From Comamonas sp009360615 (GTDB taxonomy: Bacteria; Pseudomonadota; Gammaproteobacteria; Burkholderiales; Burkholderiaceae_C): 64,000 bases of DNA. The notes under the pieces were generated by a model. It made no database searches. It worked only from the letters and a program-made list of their open reading frames with translations, and was not told the DNA's origin. The stretch is taken from NCBI RefSeq assembly GCF_035784015.1, contig NZ_JALKOW010000003.1, one strand, 5' to 3'. A program made the translations under genes and the position numbers. Of this stretch, positions 34,053 through 43,594 are shown piece after piece. The number at the start of each line of letters is the position of its first letter. Position 1 is the first letter of the stretch.

Positions 34053-34904
34053 ATGGTGGATCGCAACCCCTGGCTTAATTTCCTCTCCCACGCCGTGCTG
34101 ATTCTTGGCGTGGCCATCGTGGCCTTCCCGCTGTATCTGGCACTGATCGCCTCGACGCACACGGCCAGCGAAATCGTGCAGGCCCCCATGCCGCTGCTGC
34201 CCGGCGCCCATCTTTGGGACAACTACAAGGAAGCGCTGCTGGGCTCCGGCAAGCTGGGCTCCAACACCAATGTCGTGCGCATGATGTGGGTGAGCTTTGT
34301 CGTGGCCATGATCATTACCGTGGGCAAGATCGCCATCTCGCTGCTCTCGGCCTTCGCCATCGTGTACTTCCGCTTTCCGTTCAAGATGTTCTGCTTCTGG
34401 GCGATTTTCCTGACGCTGATGCTGCCCGTGGAAGTGCGTATCCTGCCCACCTACAAGGTCGTGGCCGAACTGGGCCTGCTCAACAGCTACGCCGGCCTGT
34501 CCCTGCCCCTGATTGCCTCGGCAACAGCCACCTTCCTGTTCCGCCAGTTCTTCCTGAGCGTGCCGGACGAGCTGGTGGAAGCCGCCCGCATTGACGGCGC
34601 CGGTGCCATGCGCTTTTTCAAGGACATTCTGGTGCCCTTGTCCAGGACCTCGATTGCCGCGCTGTTCGTGATCCAGTTCATCTACGGCTGGAACCAGTAC
34701 CTGTGGCCGCTGCTGATGACCACCTCGGAAGACATGTACCCCGTGGTCGTGGGTATCAAGAGCATGCTGGGCGGTGGCGGCGATGCCAGCGTGGACTGGA
34801 ACATCGTGATGGCGACCGCCATTCTCGCCATGCTGCCTCCGACGGCCGTGGTGATGCTGATGCAAAAGTGGTTTGTCAAAGGCCTGGTGGATACCGAGAA
34901 ATAA
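34053..34904 (+). CDS. ugpE: sn-Glycerol-3-phosphate ABC transporter permease UgpE
   Basis: A 283-residue permease. The N-terminal segment SHAVLILGVAIVAFPLYLALIASTH is MalG-like, and the EAA loop is VPDELVEAARIDGAGAMRFFKDILVPLS. The terminal LMQKWFVKGLVDTEK is typical of UgpE. It pairs with UgpA. The gene starts 2 bases after ugpA, indicating coupled translation; ugpC follows after 65 bases. Confidence 0.94.
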   Translation: MVDRNPWLNFLSHAVLILGVAIVAFPLYLALIASTHTASEIVQAPMPLLPGAHLWDNYKEALLGSGKLGSNTNVVRMMWVSFVVAMIITVGKIAISLLSAFAIVYFRFPFKMFCFWAIFLTLMLPVEVRILPTYKVVAELGLLNSYAGLSLPLIASATATFLFRQFFLSVPDELVEAARIDGAGAMRFFKDILVPLSRTSIAALFVIQFIYGWNQYLWPLLMTTSEDMYPVVVGIKSMLGGGGDASVDWNIVMATAILAMLPPTAVVMLMQKWFVKGLVDTEK

Positions 34905-34969
34905 CGCTCGTCACCACGGCCTCCACCACCTTCTTCTGACCCATTGAACGAATACCCGGAATACCTCTC

Positions 34970-35977
<1,008 letters not shown>

Positions 35978-35983
35978 ACGAAA

Positions 35984-36081
35984 CACCCCCTGAGCGGCTT
36001 CGCCGCTTCCCCCTCTCTGGCGCGAGCGCCGGAGGAGGGACGACACCCTCGGTGCGGGGCGGCCCTTCCTCGGTGTCTCCT
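35984..36081. repeat. GC-rich intergenic repeat, copy D
   Basis: ACACCCCCTGAGCGGCTTCGCCGCTTCCCC...GGAGGGACGACACCCTCGGTGCGGGGCGGCCCTTCCTCGGTG. It is the most complete copy and lies between ugpC and ugpQ. Internal palindromes (AGCGGCTTCGCCGCT and GGCGCGAGCGCC) would fold in RNA. Confidence 0.65.
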
Positions 36082-36159
36082 GTTTGAATGCTGCCTGCTC
36101 CAGACGCAGCGCCAAACTCGCAGAAAAGTGTTGAGCCGCAAACTTTTGTTGGATTGATC

Positions 36160-36936
36160 ATGACTACTGCTTTGAAACCCTGGCCCTACCCTCGCTGGGT
36201 GGCCCACCGCGGCGCCGGCAAGCTGGCACCGGAGAACACCATGAGCGCCTTCCGCCTGGGCGCGCAACACGGCTACCGCTTCTTTGAATGCGACGCCAAG
36301 CTGAGCCAGGACGGCGTGCTGTTTCTGATGCATGACGCCACGCTGGAGCGCACCACCAACGGTCACGGCCTGGGCGGAGAACTGAGCATGGGCGAGATCG
36401 CCCAGCTCGACGCAGGCAGCTGGCACTCGCGTGCCTATGCGGGCGAAGCCCTGCCCACGCTGGAAGCCCTGGCGCGCTGGTGTCTCGCCAATCATCTGCA
36501 TCTGAATGTGGAAATCAAGCCGACCCCGGGTCAGGAACTGGAAACCGGCCGCGCCTGCGGCGAGCTGATGCAGCGCATCTGGCCGCAAGCCGGGGTGCAG
36601 CCGCTGTTCACCTCGTTCAAGTCCGACTCGCTCAAGGGTGCCCGAGAGACCGCCCCGCATATTCCGCGCGGCCTGCTGGTGGACAAGCTGGCAGACGCCA
36701 GCGGCGACGCCGACCTCGCGCTGGCCCTGGAGCTGGACTGCAGCGCCATGGTGCTCAACCATGCGCTGTGGACACCCGAGCTGGTGGCCAGGGTGCATGG
36801 TGCCGGCCTGCGCTGCAGCAGCTATACCGTCAACGACCCATGGGCCGCACAGCGCCTGATAGACCTGGGCACGGACGGCATCATCACCGACCGCGTGGAT
36901 CTGTTCAGCCCTGCCCAGAGCGGCACGCACCTTTAA
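36160..36936 (+). CDS. ugpQ: Glycerophosphodiester phosphodiesterase
   Basis: A 258-residue cytoplasmic GDPD. It hydrolyses glycerophosphodiesters to glycerol-3-phosphate and an alcohol. Catalytic and metal residues appear in WVAHRGAGKLAPENT (His, Glu), FECDAKLSQDGVLFLMHD (Glu, Asp, His) and NVEIKP (Glu). The start at MTTALKP (36160) fits the family; a longer frame upstream runs into repeat D. There is no signal peptide, consistent with action on diesters imported by UgpBAEC. Confidence 0.94.
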   Translation: MTTALKPWPYPRWVAHRGAGKLAPENTMSAFRLGAQHGYRFFECDAKLSQDGVLFLMHDATLERTTNGHGLGGELSMGEIAQLDAGSWHSRAYAGEALPTLEALARWCLANHLHLNVEIKPTPGQELETGRACGELMQRIWPQAGVQPLFTSFKSDSLKGARETAPHIPRGLLVDKLADASGDADLALALELDCSAMVLNHALWTPELVARVHGAGLRCSSYTVNDPWAAQRLIDLGTDGIITDRVDLFSPAQSGTHL

Positions 36937-37036
36937 TACATGAGCTACTCGCGCTTTTTTCTCTCGAACTTCAACATCGCTCAATACTGAAATCCTTAAA
37001 GACAATAGGCAAAAAGCTTCTGTATTGATAGCAAGC

Positions 37037-37072
37037 AAAAGCCCGGACACTGCAAGGTGACCGGGCTTTTTT
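37037..37072. terminator. Bidirectional terminator between ugpQ and a Bug gene
   Basis: AAAAGCCCGG (37037-37046) pairs with CCGGGCTTTT (37061-37070), with an inner CAC/GTG stem and a loop. T-runs on both strands serve the convergent genes. Confidence 0.87.
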
Positions 37073-37081
37073 GCGTTCACC

Positions 37082-37212
37082 GCCCCCAATACGGGGGCTG
37101 GCAGATCATGGCAGCCACGCAAGGTCCGCCTCGCCGCGCCGGCTGTGTCCCTTGTCCGCAGTACGCAGCACTGCGAGAGCGGGAGAAGGCGCGGGGCCGC
37201 CTAGGCACAGCG
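37082..37212. repeat. Degenerate intergenic repeat, copy E
   Basis: Contains CCGCCTCGCCGCGCCGGC, GAGAGCGGGAGAAGGCGCGG and GCGCCCCAGGG, which partly match modules of copies A-D. This copy is less certain. It lies just after the Bug gene stop. Confidence 0.4.
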
Positions 37213-37224
37213 CCCCAGGGTGTG

Positions 37225-38208
37225 TCAATCCAATTTCGTTCCGGAGGCCTTCACGGCCGCCGCCCAGCGCGGCGTCTCGCCAGCCAGGAACTTGCCGAAG
37301 GCCTCGGAGCCGAGGAAGGCCGGATCGGCGCCCTGCTCCACCATGCGGCTCTTCACATCGGGCAGGTTCATGACCTGCTGGAAGGCATTGCTGAGTTTGG
37401 CCGTCACCTCCTTGGGCAGGCCGGCAGGGGCCAGGAAGCCGTAGAAGCCCACGACCTCGAAGCCCTTGAGGCCGGACTCGATGGCGGTCGGCACCTCGGG
37501 CAGCGCGGGGTTGCGCTCCTTGCTGGTCACGGCCAGGGCGCGCACCTTGCCCTGCTTGTGATAGGCCGCAGCCTGGGGAATGCTCTCGGCCATGAACTGC
37601 ACCTGACCGCCGATCAGATCGGTGAACGCAGGCGCGCTGCCCTTGTAGGGAATGTGCACCAGATCCACGCCTGCCGCGCTCTTGAACATCTCGGGCACCA
37701 GATGGCTGATGCCGCCGTTGCCGGCCGAGCCGAAGTTGATCTTGCCGGGATTGGCCTTGGCATAGCTGACGAACTCAGGCAGCGTCTTGGCCGGTACCTT
37801 GTTGTTGACCAGCAGCGCCAGCGGCTGCATGGCGGTGCGGGCAATCGGCGTGAAGTCCTTGAGCGTGTTGTAGGGCAGCTTGCTGTAGAGAGCAGGGTTG
37901 ATGACCATCACGCCGGTATTGGCCAGCATCAGCGTGTAGCCGTCGGCGGGTGAGCGCATCACGTCCTGCGCGCCCACGGAGCCGCCCGCTCCGGGTTTGT
38001 AATCCACCACCAGCGGCTGGCCCAGCACGCCCTGCAGCTTGTCGGTCAGCAAACGGGCATGCTGGTCCAGCGGGCCTCCTGCTGGAAAGCCCAGCACGAT
38101 GCGGATGGGCTTGGTGGGAAAGTTGTCGCTGGCCTGCGTGCCCGCTGACAGAAGCAGGCCCGCGCCGGCCATCAGGCCGGCCAGCATGTTCATGGATGTC
38201 TTCTTCAT
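37225..38208 (-). CDS. Bug-family (TctC-like) substrate-binding protein
   Basis: A 327-residue periplasmic binding protein of the tripartite tricarboxylate transporter family. The start at MKKTSMNML has AAGGAGA upstream and begins a signal peptide ending TQASDNFP. Typical Bug features follow: KPIRIVLGFPAGGPLDQHARLL, GAGGSVGAQDV, DGYTLMLANTG and IPYKGSAPAFTDLIGGQVQF. No TctA/TctB membrane partner lies nearby, so it is one of the orphan Bug proteins common in Comamonadaceae and Bordetella. Ligand unknown. Confidence 0.92.
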   Translation of the reverse strand: MKKTSMNMLAGLMAGAGLLLSAGTQASDNFPTKPIRIVLGFPAGGPLDQHARLLTDKLQGVLGQPLVVDYKPGAGGSVGAQDVMRSPADGYTLMLANTGVMVINPALYSKLPYNTLKDFTPIARTAMQPLALLVNNKVPAKTLPEFVSYAKANPGKINFGSAGNGGISHLVPEMFKSAAGVDLVHIPYKGSAPAFTDLIGGQVQFMAESIPQAAAYHKQGKVRALAVTSKERNPALPEVPTAIESGLKGFEVVGFYGFLAPAGLPKEVTAKLSNAFQQVMNLPDVKSRMVEQGADPAFLGSEAFGKFLAGETPRWAAAVKASGTKLD

Positions 38209-38328
38209 TGCTGTCTCCTTGGTTCTCAAGATCATCGGCAGTGCCAGGCACTTCAGGAGCCAACCCTCTCGGGCTTCAGGCGGGCTGCAAGGGCCGGCTC
38301 CGGCTTCTGCATGGGTCGGGCCGGCATG

Positions 38329-38355
38329 AAAAAAGCGCTTCTCCAGGAAGCGCTT
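38329..38355 (-). terminator. Terminator of the Sel1-repeat gene
   Basis: AAGCGCTTC (38333-38341), loop TCCAG, GAAGCGCTT (38347-38355). The A-run at 38329-38334 gives a U-run in the minus-strand transcript. Confidence 0.85.
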
Positions 38356-38379
38356 GGTTGCCCGGGTGCACGGCGGCAA

Positions 38380-40008
38380 TCAGCGCTTGGGCTGCCAGGC
38401 CAGTGCCTTGTTCTGCTGCTCGGCCACCTCGGCAATGCTGAGCCTGTTGGCCGCTTCATCGCGGCGCTTGGCGGCATCGCCCCCCAGCTCCATGGCCGCC
38501 AGGTTGTACCAGAAGTAGGCCCTCGCATTGTCACGCGACACACCCTGGCCCTGTGCATAGACCATGCCCAGGTTGTACTGGGCGGCGGCATCCCCCTGCT
38601 CGGCGGCACGTTGATACCACTGCACGGCCTTGCCGTAATCGCGCGCAACACCCTGGCCTTCGGCATACATCACGCCCAGACGGTTCTGCGCGCCGGAATG
38701 GCCTTGCTCGGCTGCTGCGGCATACCACTTCATCGCCTGAGCGGGGCTGGCGGCACCGCCCTGGCCTTCGGCATACAGACGCGCCAGGTTGAACTGGGCC
38801 GAGGCGTCGCCCTTGTCGGCGGCACGGCGGAACCACTGCATGGCCGTTGCATAGTTCTGGGGCACGCCTCGGCCTTCGGCGTACAGCGTGCCCACGTTGT
38901 TGATGGCGGCTGCATGGCCCTGCTCGGCTGCCTTCTGGTACCACTGCAGGGCCGTGCCGTAGTTCTGGGGCGTGCCCAGTCCTTCGGCATAGATGGTGCC
39001 CAGGTTGTACTGGGCATCGGCGTGATTCTGGTCGGCCGCGCGCTGGAACCATTGCGCCGCATAGGCAGGGCTTTGCTCCAGGCCCAGTCCGTACAGGTAC
39101 AGACGGCCCAGATGGTTCTGGCCGTCGGCATTCCACTGCTCGGCACTCTTCTGGAACCAGGACGCCGCAAGCTTGTAGTCGCGCGGGACCCCCACGCCAT
39201 CCATGTACATGCGGCCCAGGCTGTTCTGGGCCCTGGCATCCCCCTGTTCGGCCGCGCGCTGCAGCCACTGTGCGGCCTGCACGGGGTCCAGCTTCACGCC
39301 GACCCCGTCGGACAGCATGGAGCCCAGCTGGTTCTGTGCCTGCGCATGGCCTTGATCGGCGGCCTTCTTGAACCAGTCGGCGGCTGTCATGTAATTCACG
39401 GCCACGCCATTGCCCTTGAGGTAGCGCTGACCCAGCTCGAACTGGGCCGTCACATGCCCCTGCGCGGCGGATTTCTCAAGCCACTGGGCGGCGGTGCTGA
39501 AGCTCTGGGGCACGCCCAGACCTTCCTGGTAGAGGTGGGACAGGTTGTACTGCGCCACGGCATGGTTCTGCTGCGCCGCACGGCCGTACCACTGTGCGGC
39601 CTCGCGGTAGTTCTGCGGAAGGCCCTGGCCGTTGGCATACAGCGCACCCAGGCTGTTCTGGGCACCTGCATGCCCCTGGGCTGCGGCCTTGCGGAACCAT
39701 TGTGCGGCCGTGGCGGCATTCTGGGGCACGCCCTGGCCGTGCGCATACATCTCGCCCAGCTGGTTCTGCGCCTTGGCGTCGCCGCGCTCTGCCGCCTGCA
39801 GCGGACCGGCCGTGGAGGCCGCGCGCGAACCGGCAATCGGCAGCGGGCCATATTGCAGACGACTGAATTCAAACTGGGGACCCGATGTGGAGGCTCTGGA
39901 ATCGCGCAAAAAATTCATGCGACCTTCCGCACCGGTTTGCGCGGATGCGCTCTGGGCAAGGGCCGCCAGACTCGACATGACCAGCGCTGCGATGGGAGTG
40001 AACTTCAT
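38380..40008 (-). CDS. Exported Sel1-repeat protein, 12 repeats
   Basis: A 542-residue protein. A signal peptide (to about AQSASAQ, residue 24) precedes a short region (residues about 25-75) and then twelve consecutive 36-residue Sel1-like repeats of the form A-x-x-G-x-A-x-A-Q-x-x-L-G-x-x-Y-x-x-G-x-G-V, without insertions. A 38-residue tail follows. Sel1 solenoids mediate protein-protein contacts in secreted or envelope regulatory proteins. It stands alone between terminators, with a Bug gene downstream and the N-formylglutamate hydrolase gene upstream. Its partner is not evident. Confidence 0.9.
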   Translation of the reverse strand: MKFTPIAALVMSSLAALAQSASAQTGAEGRMNFLRDSRASTSGPQFEFSRLQYGPLPIAGSRAASTAGPLQAAERGDAKAQNQLGEMYAHGQGVPQNAATAAQWFRKAAAQGHAGAQNSLGALYANGQGLPQNYREAAQWYGRAAQQNHAVAQYNLSHLYQEGLGVPQSFSTAAQWLEKSAAQGHVTAQFELGQRYLKGNGVAVNYMTAADWFKKAADQGHAQAQNQLGSMLSDGVGVKLDPVQAAQWLQRAAEQGDARAQNSLGRMYMDGVGVPRDYKLAASWFQKSAEQWNADGQNHLGRLYLYGLGLEQSPAYAAQWFQRAADQNHADAQYNLGTIYAEGLGTPQNYGTALQWYQKAAEQGHAAAINNVGTLYAEGRGVPQNYATAMQWFRRAADKGDASAQFNLARLYAEGQGGAASPAQAMKWYAAAAEQGHSGAQNRLGVMYAEGQGVARDYGKAVQWYQRAAEQGDAAAQYNLGMVYAQGQGVSRDNARAYFWYNLAAMELGGDAAKRRDEAANRLSIAEVAEQQNKALAWQPKR

Positions 40009-40156
40009 TCCGGTACGATTCCTAGACGCGTGTTGTTACATCAGACATACGATGACACCAACCTGCGAGCGTAACTGATTCTGATAGCAGCTCCGATAAG
40101 GAATCCCTCAATCGCGGCATCCTCGCCACAGTTTTTTGACATTTGGCCGCGACATG

Positions 40157-40179
40157 AAAAAAGCCCGGCAATGCCGGGC
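40157..40179 (-). terminator. Terminator after the N-formylglutamate hydrolase gene
   Basis: GCCCGGC-AAT-GCCGGGC (40163-40179) with an A-run at 40157-40162, which becomes a U-run on the minus strand. Confidence 0.88.
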
Positions 40180-40198
40180 CTGTATGAAGGCAAGGGTT

Positions 40199-41104
40199 TC
40201 AGCCCCTGTCCATCTGCAGGCGCACATAGTCCGCCAGCACCTGCATGAGCTGGGCAAAGTGCGCGCGCAACGGCTCGTAGCCCGCATTCGGTTCGCGGGT
40301 GTCCTCGTCCATGTAGACGGGGCGGCGGATCTCGATCTGCATGGAGTGGCGATTGAGCTGCGGCTGGCCGATGCGCCCGATCAGCTCCACGCCCTTGTAG
40401 GGTTCGTTATAGGCCACGCTGTAGCCGAAGCCCCTGAGCGTATCGCCCACCAGATGGATGAACTCGGGCGCGCAGGTCGTGCCGTCGCGGTCGCCCAGCA
40501 CAAAGTCGGCCAGCGCAGGTCCATCGCAGCGTCCCAGCCGCTGGTACACGTCGTTGGGCATGGAGTGCAGATTCAGATGCCACACAGCCCCGAAGCGTGT
40601 CACGCTGTCGTCGATGGCCTGCGCCAGCGCCGCGTGATAGGGTCGCCAGTAGCGCTCGATACGATGCTGCACCTCCGCCACGGTGCGCTTGCGCGCATAC
40701 AGGGGTGTGGCCACGCCGGCCTGGCTGATGCGCTGCCAGATCAGGCCCAGCCCCTGCTGGGTCTTGACGCTGGGGGACAGAGGCACCGGCCATTCGCCCT
40801 CGATCTGGGCCGGGTCCAGGTCGGACTCGTTGCGATTCGGATCGACATAGGTGCGCGGGAAAGTGGCCTCCAGCAATGTGGCGCCGAACTCGGGCCAGCG
40901 GTCCCAGAGCGCGGCCACATGCGTGTCCTCGCCACGGCGCAGCAGGCTCATGGGCACGACGGTGCCGAAATCCTCGGGATAGGCCGTACCGCTGTGCGGC
41001 GAGTCGCAGACGATGGGCAGAACTTCGCCCCGGGCCGGGTGCACCAGCACCGGCTCGGCCGGTCTGGCTTGCAGAAAATCAGGCACAGACATTGAAGCCT
41101 TCAT
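40199..41104 (-). CDS. N-formylglutamate amidohydrolase
   Basis: A 301-residue enzyme of the FGase family, which cleaves N-formyl-L-glutamate to glutamate and formate, the last step of one histidine-degradation route. Motifs: CDSPHSGTAYP near the N-terminus, DPNRNESDL, HLNLHSMPN and YNEPYKGVELI near the C-terminus, and the IEIRRPVYMDE tail. Zinc-ligand candidates are in HSG and the H-x-x-H pattern. No other hut genes are nearby. Start and the upstream Bug stop overlap by one base (TGATG), so expression is coupled. Confidence 0.88.
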   Translation of the reverse strand: MKASMSVPDFLQARPAEPVLVHPARGEVLPIVCDSPHSGTAYPEDFGTVVPMSLLRRGEDTHVAALWDRWPEFGATLLEATFPRTYVDPNRNESDLDPAQIEGEWPVPLSPSVKTQQGLGLIWQRISQAGVATPLYARKRTVAEVQHRIERYWRPYHAALAQAIDDSVTRFGAVWHLNLHSMPNDVYQRLGRCDGPALADFVLGDRDGTTCAPEFIHLVGDTLRGFGYSVAYNEPYKGVELIGRIGQPQLNRHSMQIEIRRPVYMDEDTREPNAGYEPLRAHFAQLMQVLADYVRLQMDRG

Positions 41105-42093
41105 CAGTCCAGCTTGATATTGGCGCGCCTGGCCACGGCCGTGTAGCGCTCGATCGCAGTCTTGATCTGCTTGGCGAACTGCTCGGGCGTGTTGCCCATG
41201 GACTCGCCGGAGATGGACTTCTGCTTTTCCAGATAGTCGGGCGAAGCCATGACCTTGTGGGCCGCAGCGTTGAGCTTGTCGATGATGGGCTTGGGTGTGC
41301 CCGCAGGCGCCACCAGGCCAAACCAGCCGCCGTCACCCATCTGGGGGTAGCCCAGCTCGGCATAGGTCGGCACATCGGGCAGCACATCGCTGCGCTTGAG
41401 GGCCAGCACGGCCAGGGGACGCAGCTGGCCGGCCTTGATATGCGGCAGGGTCGAGGGCAGGTTGTCCGTCATGGCATTCACCTGTCCGCCCAGCGCATCG
41501 GTAATGGCCTGACCCGCCCCCTTGTAGGGAATGTGCAGCAGCTGGATACCCGCCAGATTCATGAAGTTCTCGATATTGGCGTGCCCCAGGGAGCCTGTGC
41601 CCGGCGAGGCAAAGGTGTACTTGTCGGGGTTGGCCTTGGCCAGCGCGATGAATTCCTTCATGGTCCTGGCGGGTACGCTGGCGTTGACCACGAACACGCT
41701 GGGCACGCTCATCACATTGGTGATGGGGGCAAAGTCCTTGATCGCGTCATAGGGCAGCTTGCGGAAGATGGCCGGGTTGGAGCCGTGGGTGGAAACGGTG
41801 GCCATGCCGATGGTGTATCCGTCGGGGGCAGCCTTGGCGATTTCCGAGGCGCCGATGGAGCCGCCGGCTCCGCCGCGGTTGTCCACCACCACGGCCTTGC
41901 CCAGTATCTGGCCCATCTTGTCGGCCAGCAGGCGCGCCACCATGTCGGTGGAGCCACCGGCACCAAAGGGCACGATCAGGCGGATGGGCCGATTGGGGTA
42001 GTCCGCCGCCGCACTGGCTGCGAACGCGGGGGACAGCGCGGCGACCGCCGCGCAGGCGGCAATGGATGACAGAACGGTACGACGAATGGCCAT
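41104..42093 (-). CDS. Bug-family (TctC-like) substrate-binding protein
   Basis: A 329-residue periplasmic binding protein. The signal peptide ends around FAASAAADYP. Bug signatures are RPIRLIVPFGAGGSTDMVARLLADKMG, GGAGGSIGASEIAKAAPDGYTIG and IPYKGAGQAITDALGGQVNAM. No TctAB genes are near. Translational coupling to the N-formylglutamate hydrolase suggests its ligand may be that compound or a related amide, but this is inference. A LysR gene lies divergently upstream. Confidence 0.92.
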   Translation of the reverse strand: MAIRRTVLSSIAACAAVAALSPAFAASAAADYPNRPIRLIVPFGAGGSTDMVARLLADKMGQILGKAVVVDNRGGAGGSIGASEIAKAAPDGYTIGMATVSTHGSNPAIFRKLPYDAIKDFAPITNVMSVPSVFVVNASVPARTMKEFIALAKANPDKYTFASPGTGSLGHANIENFMNLAGIQLLHIPYKGAGQAITDALGGQVNAMTDNLPSTLPHIKAGQLRPLAVLALKRSDVLPDVPTYAELGYPQMGDGGWFGLVAPAGTPKPIIDKLNAAAHKVMASPDYLEKQKSISGESMGNTPEQFAKQIKTAIERYTAVARRANIKLD

Positions 42094-42251
42094 GCGGCTT
42101 CTCCTTGGATCTCTTGAAAGACGGGTGATGGGCCGGCTCGCAGCGCTTGAGCGCAGGCTCCGGCCTTTGTTTCATTCTGTGGCGCAGGCCGCCTGGTGAA
42201 AAGCGACAAGACGGCACGCAAGTATTACCAACCGTCATAATTCAGGCCGTC

Positions 42252-43157
42252 ATGCGCATGCACTCTCCGTCCCTGTCCGAACTTCACGCCTTTGCCGCAG
42301 CCGCCCGCCTGGGCAGTTACTCGCTCGCCGCGCAGGAGCTGTACGTGACCCAGGGCGGCATCAGCCGCGCCATCGCCAGGCTGGAAGATCATCTGGGCTT
42401 TGCCCTGTTCGAGCGCCTGGGCAGACGCAATGCGCTCACCCCGGCTGGACGGGACTATCTGCAGGCGATCGAGCCCGCGGTGATGGCCATCGAGGCGGCA
42501 TCGGCCGCCGCGCGCAGACGCCGCCATGGACCGCAGCTGCGCCTGTCGGTCATTCCCACACTGTTCAGCCACTGGCTGATTCCGCGCCTGCCCGACTTCA
42601 ACCGCCGTCACCCGCATATCCTGCTCTCCTTCGCGCCCTATCGGCGCGACGATCCGCTCAATGCGCCGGAGATCGATGCCTGGATTCGCGTCGGGAGCCA
42701 GCACTGGCCGGCGGGCGTGGAGGCCGAATATGTGATCGGCCGCGACCTCGTCCCCATCTGCCATCCTCGCGAGCTGCAGGGGCCGGCCTCTATCCGCAGC
42801 GAGCAGGATTTGCTGAACCGGCCGCTGCTGTTCCACACCAACTACCCTGGCAACTGGACCAGCTGGATGCAGGCCAGAGGCCTGAGCCAACCCTGCCCTG
42901 CCCCGGTTGCGGACTTCGAGACCGTCGCCCTGCTGGTGCAGGCCGTGGCCGCCGGCATGGGCGCAGCCATGGTGCAACGCTGCCTGGTGGAAGAGGATCT
43001 GGCATCAGGCCGCGTGGCTCTGGCGCTGGATGCGCCGGTGCATATCGACCGCGGCTACTTTCTGTGCCAGCAGGGCAATCGCCCTCCGACAGAGGCCTTG
43101 TTGCAGTTTCGCAGCTGGATACTGGAACAGGCCGAGCCCCGGGCCGTCAGCGACTGA
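42252..43157 (+). CDS. LysR-family transcriptional regulator (GcvA-like)
   Basis: A 301-residue LTTR. The helix-turn-helix region (SELHAFAAAARLGSYSLAAQELYVTQGGISRAIARLEDHLG, described as a whole) is followed by ERLGRRNALTPAGRDYL, typical of the GcvA branch. The effector domain occupies about 95-295. ATG codons at 42252 and 42258 are both possible. It is divergent from the Bug-hydrolase pair across 158 bases, so it probably controls them. An AGTATTACCAACCGTCATAAT stretch upstream is A/T-rich and could include its promoter or operator. Confidence 0.9.
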   Translation: MRMHSPSLSELHAFAAAARLGSYSLAAQELYVTQGGISRAIARLEDHLGFALFERLGRRNALTPAGRDYLQAIEPAVMAIEAASAAARRRRHGPQLRLSVIPTLFSHWLIPRLPDFNRRHPHILLSFAPYRRDDPLNAPEIDAWIRVGSQHWPAGVEAEYVIGRDLVPICHPRELQGPASIRSEQDLLNRPLLFHTNYPGNWTSWMQARGLSQPCPAPVADFETVALLVQAVAAGMGAAMVQRCLVEEDLASGRVALALDAPVHIDRGYFLCQQGNRPPTEALLQFRSWILEQAEPRAVSD

Positions 43158-43246
43158 GGCCTGGCCGGGCACCGGCAGGAATACGACGGGCAATCTTGAG
43201 TCAGATCAAGATTTCACGCAAAACAGCTTTCCAGCCGGCATGCCAA

Positions 43247-43522
43247 TCAGCGCCAGGCCCGCGAAAGCACCCACTGGCAACAGGCACTTGTGCCGGCCAG
43301 CGCGGCATAGCTGAGCATCTTGCCATCGCGCGAAAACAGCCAGAGACCGGCCACCAGGACTGCCGCCCCGATTATGAAATTGATAGCTACCTGCACAATG
43401 AAGGATTGGGCTCCAGCCTTGTTTTTCTTGAACCATCGAGCGCAGATCGCCAGGCCCAGCGCGAGAAAAAAAGCCGGGGCGACGAAGTTGAGTAAATGAT
43501 TAACGCTCGCAACAAGATCCAT
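43247..43522 (-). CDS. Small integral membrane protein
   Basis: A 91-residue protein not recognised as a named family. It has about three hydrophobic segments: LNFVAPAFFLALGLAICARW, FIVQVAINFIIGAAVLVAGLWLF and a shorter SYAALAGTSACCQW region. The start at MDLVASVN is the first ATG in frame; a TTG 18 bases upstream is possible, and neither has a strong ribosome site. It is divergent from hemA. Codon use and hydrophobic pattern support a real gene. No function is assigned. Confidence 0.7.
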   Translation of the reverse strand: MDLVASVNHLLNFVAPAFFLALGLAICARWFKKNKAGAQSFIVQVAINFIIGAAVLVAGLWLFSRDGKMLSYAALAGTSACCQWVLSRAWR

Positions 43523-43580
43523 GGCAACAATCGATTCCAAGGCTTTGAGACCGGGGGGTGTCCAATCCGGTTCTAAATTT

Positions 43581-43586
43581 TATAAT
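43581..43586 (+). promoter_or_regulatory. -10 element directly before hemA
   Basis: A consensus TATAAT ends 8 bases before the ATG at 43595. A transcript starting 6-8 bases downstream would begin at or next to that ATG, giving a leaderless or near-leaderless hemA mRNA. No -35 consensus is visible 17 bases upstream. Confidence 0.55.
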
Positions 43587-43594
43587 CCATGGTT

